This document shows, piece after piece, positions 11,623-24,700 of a stretch of DNA of 64,000 nt. The stretch's first letter is position 1, and every line of letters starts with the position of its first letter. Source of the DNA: Sordaria brevicollis (taxonomy: Eukaryota > Ascomycota > Sordariomycetes > Sordariales > Sordariaceae); the NCBI GenBank assembly GCA_033439795.1, contig JAUTDP010000009.1, forward strand, positions 2,604,001-2,668,000, written 5' to 3'. Below the pieces are notes generated by a model that made no database searches, was not told where the DNA came from, and saw only the letters and a program-made list of their open reading frames with translations. The position numbers and the translations under genes are program-made.

Positions 11623-14600
11623 GATTTCTCAGTGTCAGAACGTTGTTATTAGCTCTGGAAAGGAGAAAGTATAGGGGCTGGACGGTGTGCGCGTGTGAGG
11701 TTTGTGGTTCCGGCAGAGTCGCCTTTGAATGCCCACACAGCCTACCGCTGCACCCGTCTAGAATCGATGGAGTTGTTTTTGTGGGCGCCCCAGAGTACTA
11801 GGGAGGGTGATAGAGTCTATCGAGACAAGAAAGCAGATGGGCGGCGGTGGAAGAACAACGTCCTGATGATTTCTCCGTTTTCGTAGAGAGGAGCGGGACT
11901 CGGAACGGGGGCGGTAATCGTTGAGACGTGATTTTGGCTGATGGGCCAAAGCGAGTCGTCTCAACTTGCGAACGGGCTCGGCGTTAGGATATATCGGGGA
12001 GGTTCGTCCGCGATCGATAGGACACGGAGGAGGGAGCGGAAGAGTCGGAAGGTCTGGCGACGATGATAGGGTTAGACGGTCAGCGGTTGCATATTAATAG
12101 GAAGGTGTTGATGTCATACAAGCAAAAGCGAGAGATGTGCGTAGGTGGACGGTTGATAAGGTATAGGTAAACGAGGGCGCGGCGACGGAAGAGGAAAATG
12201 AATGATGGAGTGATGATTTTAGGGAAGAAGAGGGGAAACAATGAATGCGGGGGTGGGATGAAAGGGAAGGAAGAGGGAAAGGGAACTTTTTTGTCACGGT
12301 TGGTTGAGGAGTGAGAAGGTTTAACGTACGAGGAGACAGGAGACAAGGCCGAGCGATAGACCGGAGACCTTGTCCTGTTCAAGAACTTAAACCTGCCAAG
12401 ATTGGAGATTGGATTGGCAGATGGATGATCAGACTGGAGAGCGAGAGGGGGGAAGTCGCTATCGTTGGATATTGTCGTGTTGCGTTGTTGGGAAAGAACT
12501 TGGCGATGGGGAAGTTGGAATCGAGGCCGAGTCTTGTCTTGTTAGTTAGTAGCAAGAGTGTTGTAGCGCGACGGCGTCGGTTCTTGTTGGTGTGTGTCGG
12601 TTCAATCGTGTGAATGGTTCGTTGCGGGTTTGTATTGTGTGTGGTGTCGGGGGTTCAAAGTGCTGAATCGACCAAAGTGGGATCGAGTTGGCACAGCCTG
12701 GCTCGACCTGGCAGCGGATGCAGGCGAATGGCGAATTATAGTCGACGGTGTGTCTGGGGCCCTAGATTTCGCTGGGTCTGGGGGCGAACCTGGACTTTTG
12801 TTTTTGGACAACAAAAGTCTGGAGGTGGGAAGAGGGGAAAAAAGTGGAAGGGAGGAGAGAGAGACCAGCGACGATGGATGTGGTGTGGGCTCGCTCGCAA
12901 CGTGTTCCGACTATTTCTGTTCCAGTGGATTTCCTAGACTAGTAGAGTAAACTAGAATAGCTGGTGGAGGAGGACGGCGACGACGATGATGATAATAGCC
13001 GACTATAGGTTTGACCCGTAACCGAGTGTCAAAAGCCTGCACGACTGATTTGAGAGGCAGAGTCTTGGTTCTGTCGGCGTCCAGATTCCCGACAATGTGG
13101 AATTGGGAAGAGGAAGTGCAGAGAGCAGAACAAGCAGCTGAGAATGTGGAAAGGGAAAGAGTGGAAAGAGACGGACTTGAAAAAAGACTGTATGACGATT
13201 GCGGGTTCGGCGGGTCAAGCAGCCAGCGGAGAACGAGGATCAGCGGCAGATAGATGCTGGCCAGCGCTAGACGGGCTGTGTAATGTATTGTAACGGGGTG
13301 CGTATGCATGTAATTATCGGCGACGGATGACCTCCAGGCCGCTGCGGTAGAGATTAGAGATGTCTCTTTCGGGACCGGAGATATTGATTGGTTTAGGATT
13401 GGTTGAAAAGATGGAAAAAGCGGAATCGGAAAGAGAGAATGGGATATTTTTCTCTAACTGACTCAAAAAAAACCTAGCAATTGGGCAATTCGGTTTCCTA
13501 TGGCATAACGATCCTTCCCAGAAAGAAGAAGGTGTACAGTGATATCCAAAAGTGGAAAGGACGAGCGTGTGAAAGGGTTGTCACGTTAGCCCCTCTGTCA
13601 GGTACGCCCGCAGCCCAGAGTTGCAGTCACAGCGGGCAGTCCCTAGTAGGTACCTCTAGGTATGTAGCGATAAAGTGCCTGCCCTTGCGTGAGTGAGTGA
13701 GCGTGACTGACTGACGGGCGGGAACAATGGATGGATGGATGGACTGCACACAAAAAGTCCGTCGGATGGATGCCGGTCTTTGATCGATGGTTCTGGCCAG
13801 ACCTTTTTAACTTTCCTAATCCACAAATGTTTCAATGCCGAGAAGCAAGAAACAAGCCTCTCTCCAACCGCCAGAGCTTAAAAAGTTCACAATGAATTAT
13901 ATGATTCCAGTTGGGATAGGGATCCAGGACATGGAGAGGCTGAAAAAAAAGGCGGGAGGAACAAAGAGCACGTGCTTGCTTTGCTTTGCTGCAATGCACT
14001 TCCAATGCCTGCAGAGTCCCTGTCTGCTGGTGGTCACGCCCGCTGCCGGGAGACGGCTTCGAGGTGTGTGTGTTTTGGTGAGGAGCCACTGCAGGGAGCC
14101 TAATGGTGGAGGAAGAAGTGGGGCAATTCTTTTGGAATATCAATGGCATCTGAATGTTCCGTGTGAAGATTTGTGAATGTTAGGAAAATGTTTGGTGTTG
14201 GAAATCAAGTTCCAGTTCCGCGGATACAGATTTGATAGGTGCTAGGTTTCCAGATTTCATGCAATGGTGATACGAAGGGGAAAACCAAGACAAAGGAGCT
14301 TCCCTTGAGGGCTTGAGGCTCTTCGTCTTACCAAAGTGTGCACGGATGATAACCGCTGCTGAAACGAGGAGTTATCATGTCTCTTGTCTTGCTTGATATG
14401 ATATCTCTTCGTTGATAATGACAGCGATTGTACAACCTGGAAGCCAGGCTGGAGCCGCATCCAAAACGAGATGTGTAGTAATCGCCAATCTGTAACCGCG
14501 AAGCTCAATCGGTTTCTTTGTCCCTCCCCTTCTTTACTTGATAATGTCTTACAAGGCGTATGGTGTATTACATGCATGTACTTTATTCTCGTTGAACATC

Positions 14601-17600
14601 CAAGCGCCCAAAGATCTGATAAAACGTAACGAAATCAACCAAGCCGATCTAGGCACGACCAAAGACTTATACACTTTGATTGCTACCTAACCTCCAGGCA
14701 CCAGAGGCAATGTCCGGGATCGCTGGTCAACCGGAAGCTGATCGACCGAGATGGAAGTCTTCTAGTCTGCCGGAAGCAGGCTCATGGTAGTCATCTTGGA
14801 GGATGATAGTCGAAATTCTTTCCCATGTCGTTCCTTTTTGCAGTGTTAGTTCATGCTGTTAGTGTCCGGACGGGCTCCCGAGGGGCCCGGGGCAACCGGG
14901 GCACGTCCGCCGGCTAAGATATCACGATGCCCAACGGTGGGGGCCCCGGTAATGGTTGGGCTCTTTTAATGTTTGAAGGACATGGTGAGCACTAAATCTC
15001 AACGTCGTCTTTGTCCCGAAAGCGAAAATATGCGCATTCTTTTTGGTTCATGCGTAAAAGGGAAGGAGATGGTCGCAATAGCAATTTGCCAATGTTGATA
15101 AGCGGACTTGGGAATGCTTGATGCTATGGAGACTCTGGACACTTTATTGGAGATACCAAGAGCTTGCCATGCTTGCCCAGACGGGAATATGCCAGGGCCT
15201 GTTGTAAGCTTGTAATCCGGTTGTCAATGTGAAATTCTGGAACAATACCCGTGGGTGCGAGGTTGGGTTGCAATGCTCAAGAGATATCAAAACTTTTTCT
15301 GGGGGAAATGCAGAAGAGGGGATCAAAGTGAATCGGGAAAAGCGACATCCAGCAAATCGCATATGCAAATGTCAGCAGGGAAAGTGAAGATGATCTCTCT
15401 TGGGGAGTGACATTTCTTCAATCCATTTCAGGACAAAAGAACAACACAGTCTCCGGCCCGTTGCCATCCCGTACCTACCTCATCGGAGACAGGTCCGATT
15501 TGTTTGAAAGTATCGGATAAACCAGTCGGGTGATTTGAGTTTCCCGTGCCTGGCGATGTGAATGTGATGCGGAACGGCGCCGCTGCCCTGCCGCCGCTAC
15601 GGGCTGCTGTAAAATGGAGCTCTGCGATGCAACTGTAATTGTGCGGCATCTGATTCAGACCAATGTTCCAGGCTTTCAGTCCTGTTTTCTTGGGCTTCCA
15701 TCCACCATGCCATGGCCGAAAACAACATGGAGAAAGAAGCGAAGACAAGCACCACATCCGACGCTATCACAACTTGGCGGCTGGAATTAAACTTTCATGG
15801 GTTTGAGAGGTTGAGACAGAGTTTGAAAGTTCCTGGCAGTCCACATGACCGAGTGCATGACATGCACCTTGGCGGTGAAAGCGGACCAGGGCTTGCTTTC
15901 TAGCTTCTTGTTCGTGATGGTGGGTGGTGATACCGTGATTCGAAAGGAAAGAAGCGAAGGAAGAGACGTGGTCACTCGGCACGTCAAGCTTTTTTTCCTG
16001 GGCTTCCATGCATTTGCCTCTTTTGGGCAAAGGTTGAAGCCATTGAGAGAAAAAACGTGTCTACTCGAGTGGATGTGGGCATGGGTTTTGTGATCGCTGG
16101 TGGGCACTGGGCACCGGGGGGGCACGAAGCTCAACAATCTTTTGCTTACAATATCCGGGCTCATCTCCGTGATCTTGAAACTCTCGGTACCTGAACGGCC
16201 GGCGGCGCGCGCGCGCGGATCCAAATTTGAGGAGTCTTGCTGGCGTCTTTCTGGCGTTTTGGCGGTGGGTTGTGGATGCTTCGCTGTACGTGCCATGCGT
16301 GCTTGCCTTAGTCGAAGGGCCAGAGCAGTCTGTAACGTGGCTCCTCAGGTTGTTGTCTCCATGTTTCGGTCGACGATAGCTTCTTTGGTGGAGGTTGGCT
16401 GGTTATAGTTGGCCGAGCTGGCCGACGACGAACCGACGAGTTGACGGAAAAAGATTTTCTTTGGACGCGAACAATGGTGAAAGATAAGGAAGAGTTCGGC
16501 GACGCCGGAATGGCGGGAGCACGGGGAGTCAGACATGCATGAAAAAGGATATGTATCGCGTGAGTAAAGAGGCCATGTGTTTTGTTGTCGACGGTCGGTT
16601 GTGTGATATGGGAGAGAATTCGAATTGGACAGTTCTCGTGAGGCCACAGACATGCAGGGCAGGACACCACGTCCGACAGCGGAGTGTCTCAGGTTTATCG
16701 AAGGAAGGAAGGAGGAAGGGAGCAGTTGCATGCTTGAAGGAAGGAACCCCAACCCCTTCGGAAGGCCCGCGCGATGCGGCCGGGAATGCATCCGCTCGGA
16801 CCACGGAAGTGACGGATACGGAGACGGACTTCATCTGCGGTGTCCAAGTGACAAACCGGAGACCGGCACGGAACGGCAATGAACATGTGGGACCCGGCGA
16901 ACCTTTATACTTGTAGCTACGGGACTCGGCCGAGACTCTGAAGCAAGCTAACACCGGCGCCGAGGCATTGCCCACGTTTCACACTCCACTTTAGCCGAGC
17001 CATGACCGACACGACCGATAGACAGGGGGTGGCGATCCTCCGTGTTCCGATATGGTTCATGATTTGCGGTGTCATCATCGTGCGACGTTCGTCTCGGGTG
17101 GTAGAGGTGGTTGATGAACATTTCGGAAAGATTGAAAGTTTACACGGCGAATCTTGAACCAGCGGGCAACGGCGGCCGTGGAAAAAGAGAGCCCCACTTT
17201 CTTTCCATCCGAAGCCGCGTCAGTATGGTGGGGCTCGGCCGGCAGATTAACTAAAAATAGTGACTTCCACTTGCTGCGCCTCAATGGCTCCAGGCCCAAC
17301 CACCACCAAAAAAGCTTCTTCTCGCTGCCTTACGAACTCCCCATGTGGCACTCGACCGAACGACTCTCTTGTCACGCTGCTAGGGACGCGAGGCACGACA
17401 TTGTCGCCGACGGATATTCGAAAGCTCAGCCTTCCCGTCATGCCCATTTATCCCCAGGGATATTTAAGAATATTCAACCGTTGCTCCTGGTGAGCTTATC
17501 TCAAGCTTATTAACTGCCGTGGCTTGGAAGGGGAAAACCAACGACCGTCCTGGCCGCAGGCTTGGTCAGGCTTGGAGTTGGCAAAGGCCCAGAACTTTGC

Positions 17601-19426
17601 CATGAATGCCATGACTTGCCATGAATTGCCCAGAGAAGCGGCTTTGTGTCGGAATCACAAGAGAGACGGGCGGGCGGGCGGGCGGGCTGACGCTGCGAAC
17701 GGATGAAAGAGAAGGTCGGATGGAAGTGTGACTGTCATCCCGTCCCGTCACAAAATCTCAATGCAAGATACTGCACATGAAATTTGATCCCAATCTATCT
17801 GAGGAAAGACAACTTGGTGGGATGAGATGGATCTCGATTCCATACAGTAGAGGTAAGAAATGCGATGGAGGCTGATGATGAGGGGTCAAAACTCAAAAAC
17901 GGCCGCGAACAACGCCAACAACAGGCGTGGGATTCAATGCAGGCTGACAGCCAACGTTGCCTTTTTTTGACGGGACCCAGCATCTTGGGTAGGTGCCTGA
18001 TGGAGGGTTGATATTGGAAACCTGAAACAAGGACCAGATCCCAAGCATACGATCAAAATATCGAAAGGACTTCGTCAGCCTTCACCCAGCCTCTCGCTTC
18101 GAAGTTGACGAAATTCCCAGCGGGATGTTTGCCCTTACGTTCGACTCCCGTTCCTCCGAAGTGGAAGATCACAGGTACTCCACCAATGTTGCCAAATACG
18201 GTTCGATGTTCTGCCACGGTTAACTTTGGCAACTTTTGGTGAAGGAAAAACACCCCGTCGGCCGTTGACAACTTTGGCTCTTGTGTTCCCTCGTTCTGTG
18301 GTCGAATTCCTTGTGCAAAGTCTTGGGATGGTTTTATATACGACTTGGCACATGTCTTCGTTGGCGAGGTCAGTAGACATGGCCGTTTCCCCCGGACACG
18401 TGTAGGTGCTTCCCGAAGTTTGCTATCCCATTGGGAGGCCGTCGACTGTATTACGGTATCGTTGCGGCTGCTACAGTGTTTCTCGAAGGCCGAAAAATCA
18501 GTGGTGCGAGAATACGAAGGTGTGTGAATCCTTTCACCTCATGTCTTGTCCCGACAAACTGGAAGAAGTCAAAGTCAAACAGGTGGAAGGGCGGGGTAAG
18601 ACATTGGTAAGGCCAAAAGGGTTTACGGCTGGCATTGCACTAACAAAGCTACTTCACCTTGCCTCTCTAAAAACGGTTGCTAGGAATTGATGAAGATGAT
18701 CCCGCGGAATAAAACCTGATACGTTGGCGACGCGTCAGTCAAATCATTAAGGGACAGTGGCTGCTCAAGACACATTCGTAATGCCCGCTCTATAACAGTG
18801 CGATTTAAGGGCCCAGCGAGCCAGCTTTCTTGCGGCGATGACGGCAAAGTTGCTCTTCACTCACACGGCCCCGGGAACTGTGAGCGAACACAGGTTCAAC
18901 TTGTTACTGCGCCACCACCTGCAGCGGCCGACACAGCCCAGTTGCTGGGTGTCCACAATTTGCCCACCAGCTGAAGATCCTGCCAACCTTCTCAGCCAAC
19001 CATCTCAGCCCTTTCTGCCCTTCTCAGCCATCCTCCCACTTCTGTGACCATGTCAGCACCCGACCGACCTGGACTGACAAACAAAACCTGAAAGCACATA
19101 TTTGATGTTTTGATCGCCCTTCGATTTAGATTTCAGTCGCTTCTCTTTTCCTTCTCATCATTCCGTGTGCTTACGATTTCACCTGGGAAACATCAACACC
19201 AACACAACAACCTGGCGATATCGGGAACACAGGCACACGAATCTAGAACATCAACTATAAACACCCCGCCAACAAGCCCGACACACGACACCTAACCCAC
19301 CGCGCTGGTTTTCCCCTCCCCCGCACGACCTGGCCTGAACAACCATCAGCCCTACAACATAAACCTCGAAACCGTCCAACGATATCCGAACACAGATAGC
19401 CGACAACCGACAACAACATCAGCAAG
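11623..19426. other. long gene-poor divergent intergenic region (7.8 kb)
   Basis: This lies between the divergent starts of pzl-1 (minus) and the SUR7-family gene (plus). I read all ORFs over 60 codons on both strands. They are short, overlap on opposite strands, have Arg/Ser/Pro-rich translations and show no domain or convincing exon chain. Notable sequence: an (ATGG) microsatellite near 13725-13743, a GC-rich inverted repeat at 14867-14909, alternating CG near 16204-16217, and a five-fold GGGC run at 17668-17686. Long UTRs or non-coding RNA are possible, but nothing here proves transcription. Confidence 0.55.
17668..17686 (+). repeat. (GGGC) tandem repeat, G-quadruplex-type motif
   Basis: Five GGG runs separated by single C bases lie in unannotated sequence. 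This satisfies the usual G3-loop1 quadruplex pattern. Function unknown. Confidence 0.8.
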
Positions 19427-20521
19427 ATGGGTGTCGGCCGCGTAGTCTGTGTGGCCCTGCCATTCCTGCTCACAGTAGCATCCCTAGTCGCCCTTCTCGT
19501 GGGCGGCCTAGCCGGCGTCGCCGACAAGTCTCTGTACATGTTCGACGTCAACCTCTCCAACTTTTCCATCTCCCTCGCCGACGCCGGCGATTTACTCAAC
19601 CTGAACCAATCCGCCATCCTCGACGCCGGCGCACAACAACTTCTCGGAAGTGACGGCGCCTCCACCATCAACGACCTTCTCAACAACGACAAGCTTAAGA
19701 GAGACGACACACCAGGAATCACCAACCTAACCGCTTCCCTTTTGGGTTTCTACGACGTCTACCAAATCTCCCTCTGGGGCTACTGCTACACGGCCCACAA
19801 CGGCACGCACGAGTGCACAAAGGCCAAGTTCAACTGGGCGCAGGACGCGCTTAACGGGACGCAGGACGACATCAATTCGCTCTTGACCCTAACCGGGCAA
19901 AATATTACCTTGCCAAAGGAAGTCGACGACGCCTTCAAGACGTACGTCAAAGCGAGCAAGTGGGCGCAAATCGTCTTCATCATCGCCCTTGTCTCCCTGG
20001 TCGTCGAAATCGTCTTTGGCATCTTCGCCAACTGCTCCCGCGTCGTGTCCTGCCTCACCTGGGTAATCGCCGGTATCGCCGCCGCGGCAGTCTGCGGTTT
20101 CGCCGCCCTGGCCACCGGTATTTCCGTCATTGTCGTCGGCGCCGTCGAGACGGTTGCGGGCAAGTACAACGCCGAGGGCGAGTTCAACAAGCGGTTCATG
20201 ATCACCATCTGGATTGCTGCGGCTTTTGCTCTGGCGAGCGCGTTCTTTTGGATGTTTACCATTTGCTGCTGCGCTCCTTCTCACGGAAGCGGGTCAAGCA
20301 GCAGCAGGAGCAGCAGGAGGTCGTTGGAGAATGAGAAGCTTATTGGGAGCCCGTATCAGCCCGTCGGTGGGAATGCGTATGCGAGCGATTATGGAAAGCC
20401 GCCTCAGGCTTTTGGTGGACAGGGTGGATTTGGCGGTGGAGGATATCCCACCCAGCAACCGCAGAGCTATGGCAGACGTACTGATATGGCGTATGAACCT
20501 TATTCTCATCAGAGGGTTTAA
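19427..20521 (+). CDS. SUR7/PalI-family plasma membrane protein
   Basis: Single exon, 364 residues, first ATG after a long C/A-rich leader. It has four hydrophobic segments: residues about 5-27, 178-200, 205-235 and 255-282. A large extracellular loop lies between the first two and includes SLWGYCYTAHNGTHEC, which matches the WGYC-type signature of SUR7/PalI proteins, plus several N-glycosylation sites (NLS, NLT, NGT, NIT). The cytoplasmic tail is Ser/Gly/Tyr-rich (SRSSRRS, then GGQGGFGGGGYP repeats). SUR7 proteins mark the MCC/eisosome domains of the fungal plasma membrane and affect endocytosis and wall organisation. The Pil1/Lsp1 eisosome scaffold gene is 10 kb downstream. Family call is confident; the subfamily (Sur7, Fmp45 or PalI) is not resolved. 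Confidence 0.85.
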   Translation: MGVGRVVCVALPFLLTVASLVALLVGGLAGVADKSLYMFDVNLSNFSISLADAGDLLNLNQSAILDAGAQQLLGSDGASTINDLLNNDKLKRDDTPGITNLTASLLGFYDVYQISLWGYCYTAHNGTHECTKAKFNWAQDALNGTQDDINSLLTLTGQNITLPKEVDDAFKTYVKASKWAQIVFIIALVSLVVEIVFGIFANCSRVVSCLTWVIAGIAAAAVCGFAALATGISVIVVGAVETVAGKYNAEGEFNKRFMITIWIAAAFALASAFFWMFTICCCAPSHGSGSSSSRSSRRSLENEKLIGSPYQPVGGNAYASDYGKPPQAFGGQGGFGGGGYPTQQPQSYGRRTDMAYEPYSHQRV

Positions 20522-21723
20522 GGCGATGAAGATGGAGGGGTGTGGTGATGGTGGAAAGAAGGCACTTTGGGTGCGGTTATGACTTTTTACGGCGAGCGGA
20601 ATGTTTTGGCCTCACTCGCTTGATGACCTCGGGACTTTGTTTGGGTTGCATTTCATGGCGTTTTCTGTGTTCAGCTGGAAGACGTGGGGAAAAGACAGGG
20701 CTATGGATGGATAAGGTATACAGGACAAGGCAGCTGTTTGTATAGCCTAATGTTGATGATACCTTTTATATCGTTTATTCAGTATCGAGTTGAAGCCAAA
20801 TACGGAGATACCTCTTATACAATCACCCTTAAGCATGGATCCAGTGAAACAACAAACAACACTGGTAAATGTGGTAATTATCATTACCTTTGTTTCGCCC
20901 CAACCCAGCATCTATCTACCCACACTCACATAATGCCCGGTCGGTACAATCTCACCTGCCCCGACGGACATGCGCCCTGCATAACTTAGATACCGCACGT
21001 GAGCAGAAAGTGCATCTTTAACAGCACATTCTCTAAGGTCGGCTTGCAGCGGGTTTATGCTCCCCAGAACGCATGTATTTAGGGTCTGCGTATATCTTAG
21101 CCTTGGCATAGACGCCTTAAAACGCCTTACGGAGTGTTTAGTCCGCGAGAATCTGAAGTGTCCAGGAAGAAAAAGTGAAAGCAAGAAATGAATGAATGGC
21201 AGAGTTTCTTGGGTATTACAGGAAATTACACGGATACTATAAAATCCTTCTTGACTTTCATGGTCCTTGTCCGACAGTGTTGACATTACGGATGCGCTTA
21301 GTTGGTTGTAGCAAGTCTTTCAGTTGAGGACTTTGTCTCTCGTAAGCAGAACAACGGAATAATGATCCAAGTCTTGTAATAAGACCATGCCATATAGCTT
21401 AACTTGATATTTTGTGGTGGAAAAGACAGGAACAGGAAAAGCTGTGACCAAAGAGTCAAGTACAAGCAGCGATGACACACTCAGAGCCTACCATATTAGG
21501 AAGGAGCACAGGGTTAGGGTTGGACGCGCACATAAAAAATGGAGTCACTCGTTTCACTTTGGAATTTCTCAACCCGCGGGAGTGTGTGGATTGCGACTGC
21601 CGTGCGAGGACATCAAGGTTCACGAACGCTCTTTCCTTCAGGATGGATGATTGATTAAGCCTTCCTTTTCTGAATTATACTCAATATACAAACCCGGACG
21701 CATCAGTCCACCTCAGCCCCAAC
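20522..21723. other. intergenic stretch, no gene supported
   Basis: 3' flank of the SUR7-family gene and promoter of the WD-repeat gene. It contains a two-unit TTAGGG-like stretch near 21509-21521. Small ORFs on both strands show no motif. Confidence 0.55.
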
Positions 21724-24700
21724 ATGGCTCAAAACGTGCGTACAAAATCACAATGCAGTCCACAAAACTCACGATCCCCTCACTTCGATTTTCTTCACAT
21801 GCGCAACTCACTAACAACCCCCATAGACATCCCTCACCACCTCCATGGGCAAACTCCCAACCAAGCTCCGCCACAACTTTGTCCTCAACCCCATCACCGC
21901 CCTCGCCTTCTACCACACTCCCGACTCCCGTGTCTTTGTGCTAGCAGCCGAAGACACCTGGCTGAAAATCTACGACGTCGCCACCTCTCGCTTGGTTTCC
22001 CAGCTCAAAGTCTTTTTCTCACAGCCTATCCACGGTCTTTACGTCTCTCAGCCATCCTCGTCACCATCATCACCAACAGCGTCAGCAACATCAGCGTCAG
22101 CAGCAACCGGGGAAGATGAAGCGGGGGAGGATGATGAGCCGCAAGTCTTAATATGGGGCGCCAACTCCATCTCTATTCTTTCCCAATCTACCCTCATTCA
22201 GCTCATCAACGGCGATAGCAACGTGGGGGAAGTAAAAGAAGGAAAAACAGCGGATTGGATCTACGATGGTATTCTTTTCCGGTCGCAGAAGGGATTGCAG
22301 AAGGGAAAGGTGGAGGGGGCGTTGGTGACGGCTCATAATGAGGTTATTCCCCTTTCTATCTCCCCCTCTCCCGTTGGAAACCAAATTACTTTTGGCCCCC
22401 TAACCTCGCCGTCACGACCAATTCTCTACTCGGCCAATCTTTGTCTGCTGGATGACGGCGAGACGATTTTGGTAGCGGGGGGGACGGTGTTTGGGGAGAT
22501 TGTGGTTTGGAAATACCACCTCTGTCCCGAGGGGACGGGGAAGAGGTATGAGGTGTTGTACGTCTTTACGGGGCATGAGGGGTCGATTTTTGGGGTTTCG
22601 ATTTCCCCGGAATTGCAGCTGGAAGGGGGGGAGAGGGTGAGGTTGTTGGCTAGTTGTAGTGATGATAGGACGGTTAGGGTGTGGGATATTACTGACTCCC
22701 CCAAACACGTCAACACTGCTGGTACGAACGGGTCTGGAGGGGGTGGTGGTGGTAATGGGGAAAGGGTGATGGAGGAGGCCAGGGAGACGGGATTCGGAGG
22801 AAGTAACAACTCCGAGGTTAAGGTTGAGAATCAGAACGACAAGGCGAGATGTCTAGCTGTGGCTATGGGACATGTGTCGAGGATTTGGCAGGTTAGGTTC
22901 ACGGGACGGACGCAGCACCAGGATGGGAGTGCGATTGAGGTGCATTCGTTTGGGGAGGATGCTACGAGGCAGAAATGGGAACTGACGCTGGACCAACAAA
23001 AGTGGAGGGAAGCGTTGGAGAGGGGGTATTCCGGTGAGGAGGACACGGCTGGAAGCTTCGGCACGATGAAGAATTGTGGCATTGTGAGCTGTCATAACGG
23101 CAAGAATATGTGGTCGACTGCTGTCTCGGGAGGGGATGGGTTGCCGACTTTGATTGCGACTGGTGGTGCGGATGGGAGGGTTACCATGGCTGGTGATCAA
23201 GCGACGATTCAAGGGGCGGAGGGGTATGAGGATATTGATGTTACCTTGACGGTGGAGGATGTGATGAGGGTTGCTGAAGGTGTTGAGCAGGAGACTACCG
23301 TGGTTGAGGAAGGAAAGAAGAAGAGTGCGGTCAAGAATGGATTCCAGAGGTATGCGTTCTTGTCGGAGAACACCCTTCTTGCTACGACTTCATCTGGAAG
23401 GCTTTTGCACGTAACAGTGGGCGAAGGTTTAAAGTGGAAGAATGTTCACCTTTCGGAGACTGTTTTGGCGGATCTCAAGTCTTACTACGTCGTCAAGAGC
23501 CCAGTCCAGGGAACCGCGATACTCGGCAGCTCAAGCGGCAAGGTCTACCTCTTCCGTGAGGACGGATTCGAGATCAAGGAGTTACACACCTTCTCCGGCA
23601 AGATCTCTGACATTCTGGTCATTGAGGGATCCCAGGAAGCTCTTCACAAAGACCAACCGGGTGCTTGGACAGTCATCATCACCGTCCTCGGCCTCGACCA
23701 TGCCCTCCTTATGACATTTGACCCCTCTACCTCTTCAGTCACTGTCGACCCGCGCAAGATCTATCTCTCCAGCGACGATGTCTCACCCTTCATCGCTACA
23801 GCTGCCGCCTTCTGCGGTTCTAAACTCATCCTCGGATCCCGCGTCGGCGCCGTGGCCGTCTACAAGTCCACCCCAGACGCCTATATCCTGGACTATTCCC
23901 GCAAAGACGCGCGCACAAAGGACGCAGTAACCTGCATTGTTCCTCTCCCGGGTAGTTCTACCTCCTTCCTCACCGGATGCCGCGACGGTCGATACCGTAT
24001 CTACACCCTCGTGTCCACCCCAGAGTCAACAACCCTCCACCTGCAACACGAAATCTCCCCTCCATTGGGCATGATCGAAGGCGCCCGCTTCGTTCCCACC
24101 TCTTCCGGTCTGGACCTCATCATCCACGGCTTCCGCGGCAAGAATTTCATCGTCTGGAGCGAATCGACCCGTCAAGAACTAACAACCATTGAGTGCGGCG
24201 GCGGCCATCGCGCGTTTGACGTCGTATTCCCTGCCTCCGGCACCCCAGGGCCATTGCGATTCATCTTCACCAAAGCTTCCGCTCTAAAGTTCTACAGTCA
24301 ATCATCCCCTCCCCTTCGCACGCTGAAAGAGGGTGGACACGGCCGTGAACTGCGCGCTGTCGCCGCTTCCGTCTCTCCATCTACGGGAGAGGTAGGACGG
24401 TACATAGCCACTGCTGCTGAAGACACCACCATCCGTCTCTGGCAATACCGCGATGCCCCCACCGGGCAAGAAACCCAGAGGGGGTTCAAGGCGCTGGCAA
24501 TCCTCGAGAAACATTCTGCTGGTATTCAAGCGATGAAGTGGTTCGGCGAGTCTTATTTGCTGTCAAGTGCAGGCAACGAAGAGTTTTTTGTGTGGAGAGT
24601 ATCAAAGCTGGAGTCGGAGTATGAGGCGCTGGCGGTGGTTTGCGAGTCGAAGTACCCCGACAGGTCAGCAGATGGGGATTTGAGGATTGTCGACTTTGAC

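Noticed and set aside
12911..13309. 132-codon minus-strand ORF with a hydrophobic start
   Set aside because: T/C-rich composition, many Ser/Leu runs, no clear codon pattern, and it sits in a probable leader or intergenic region.
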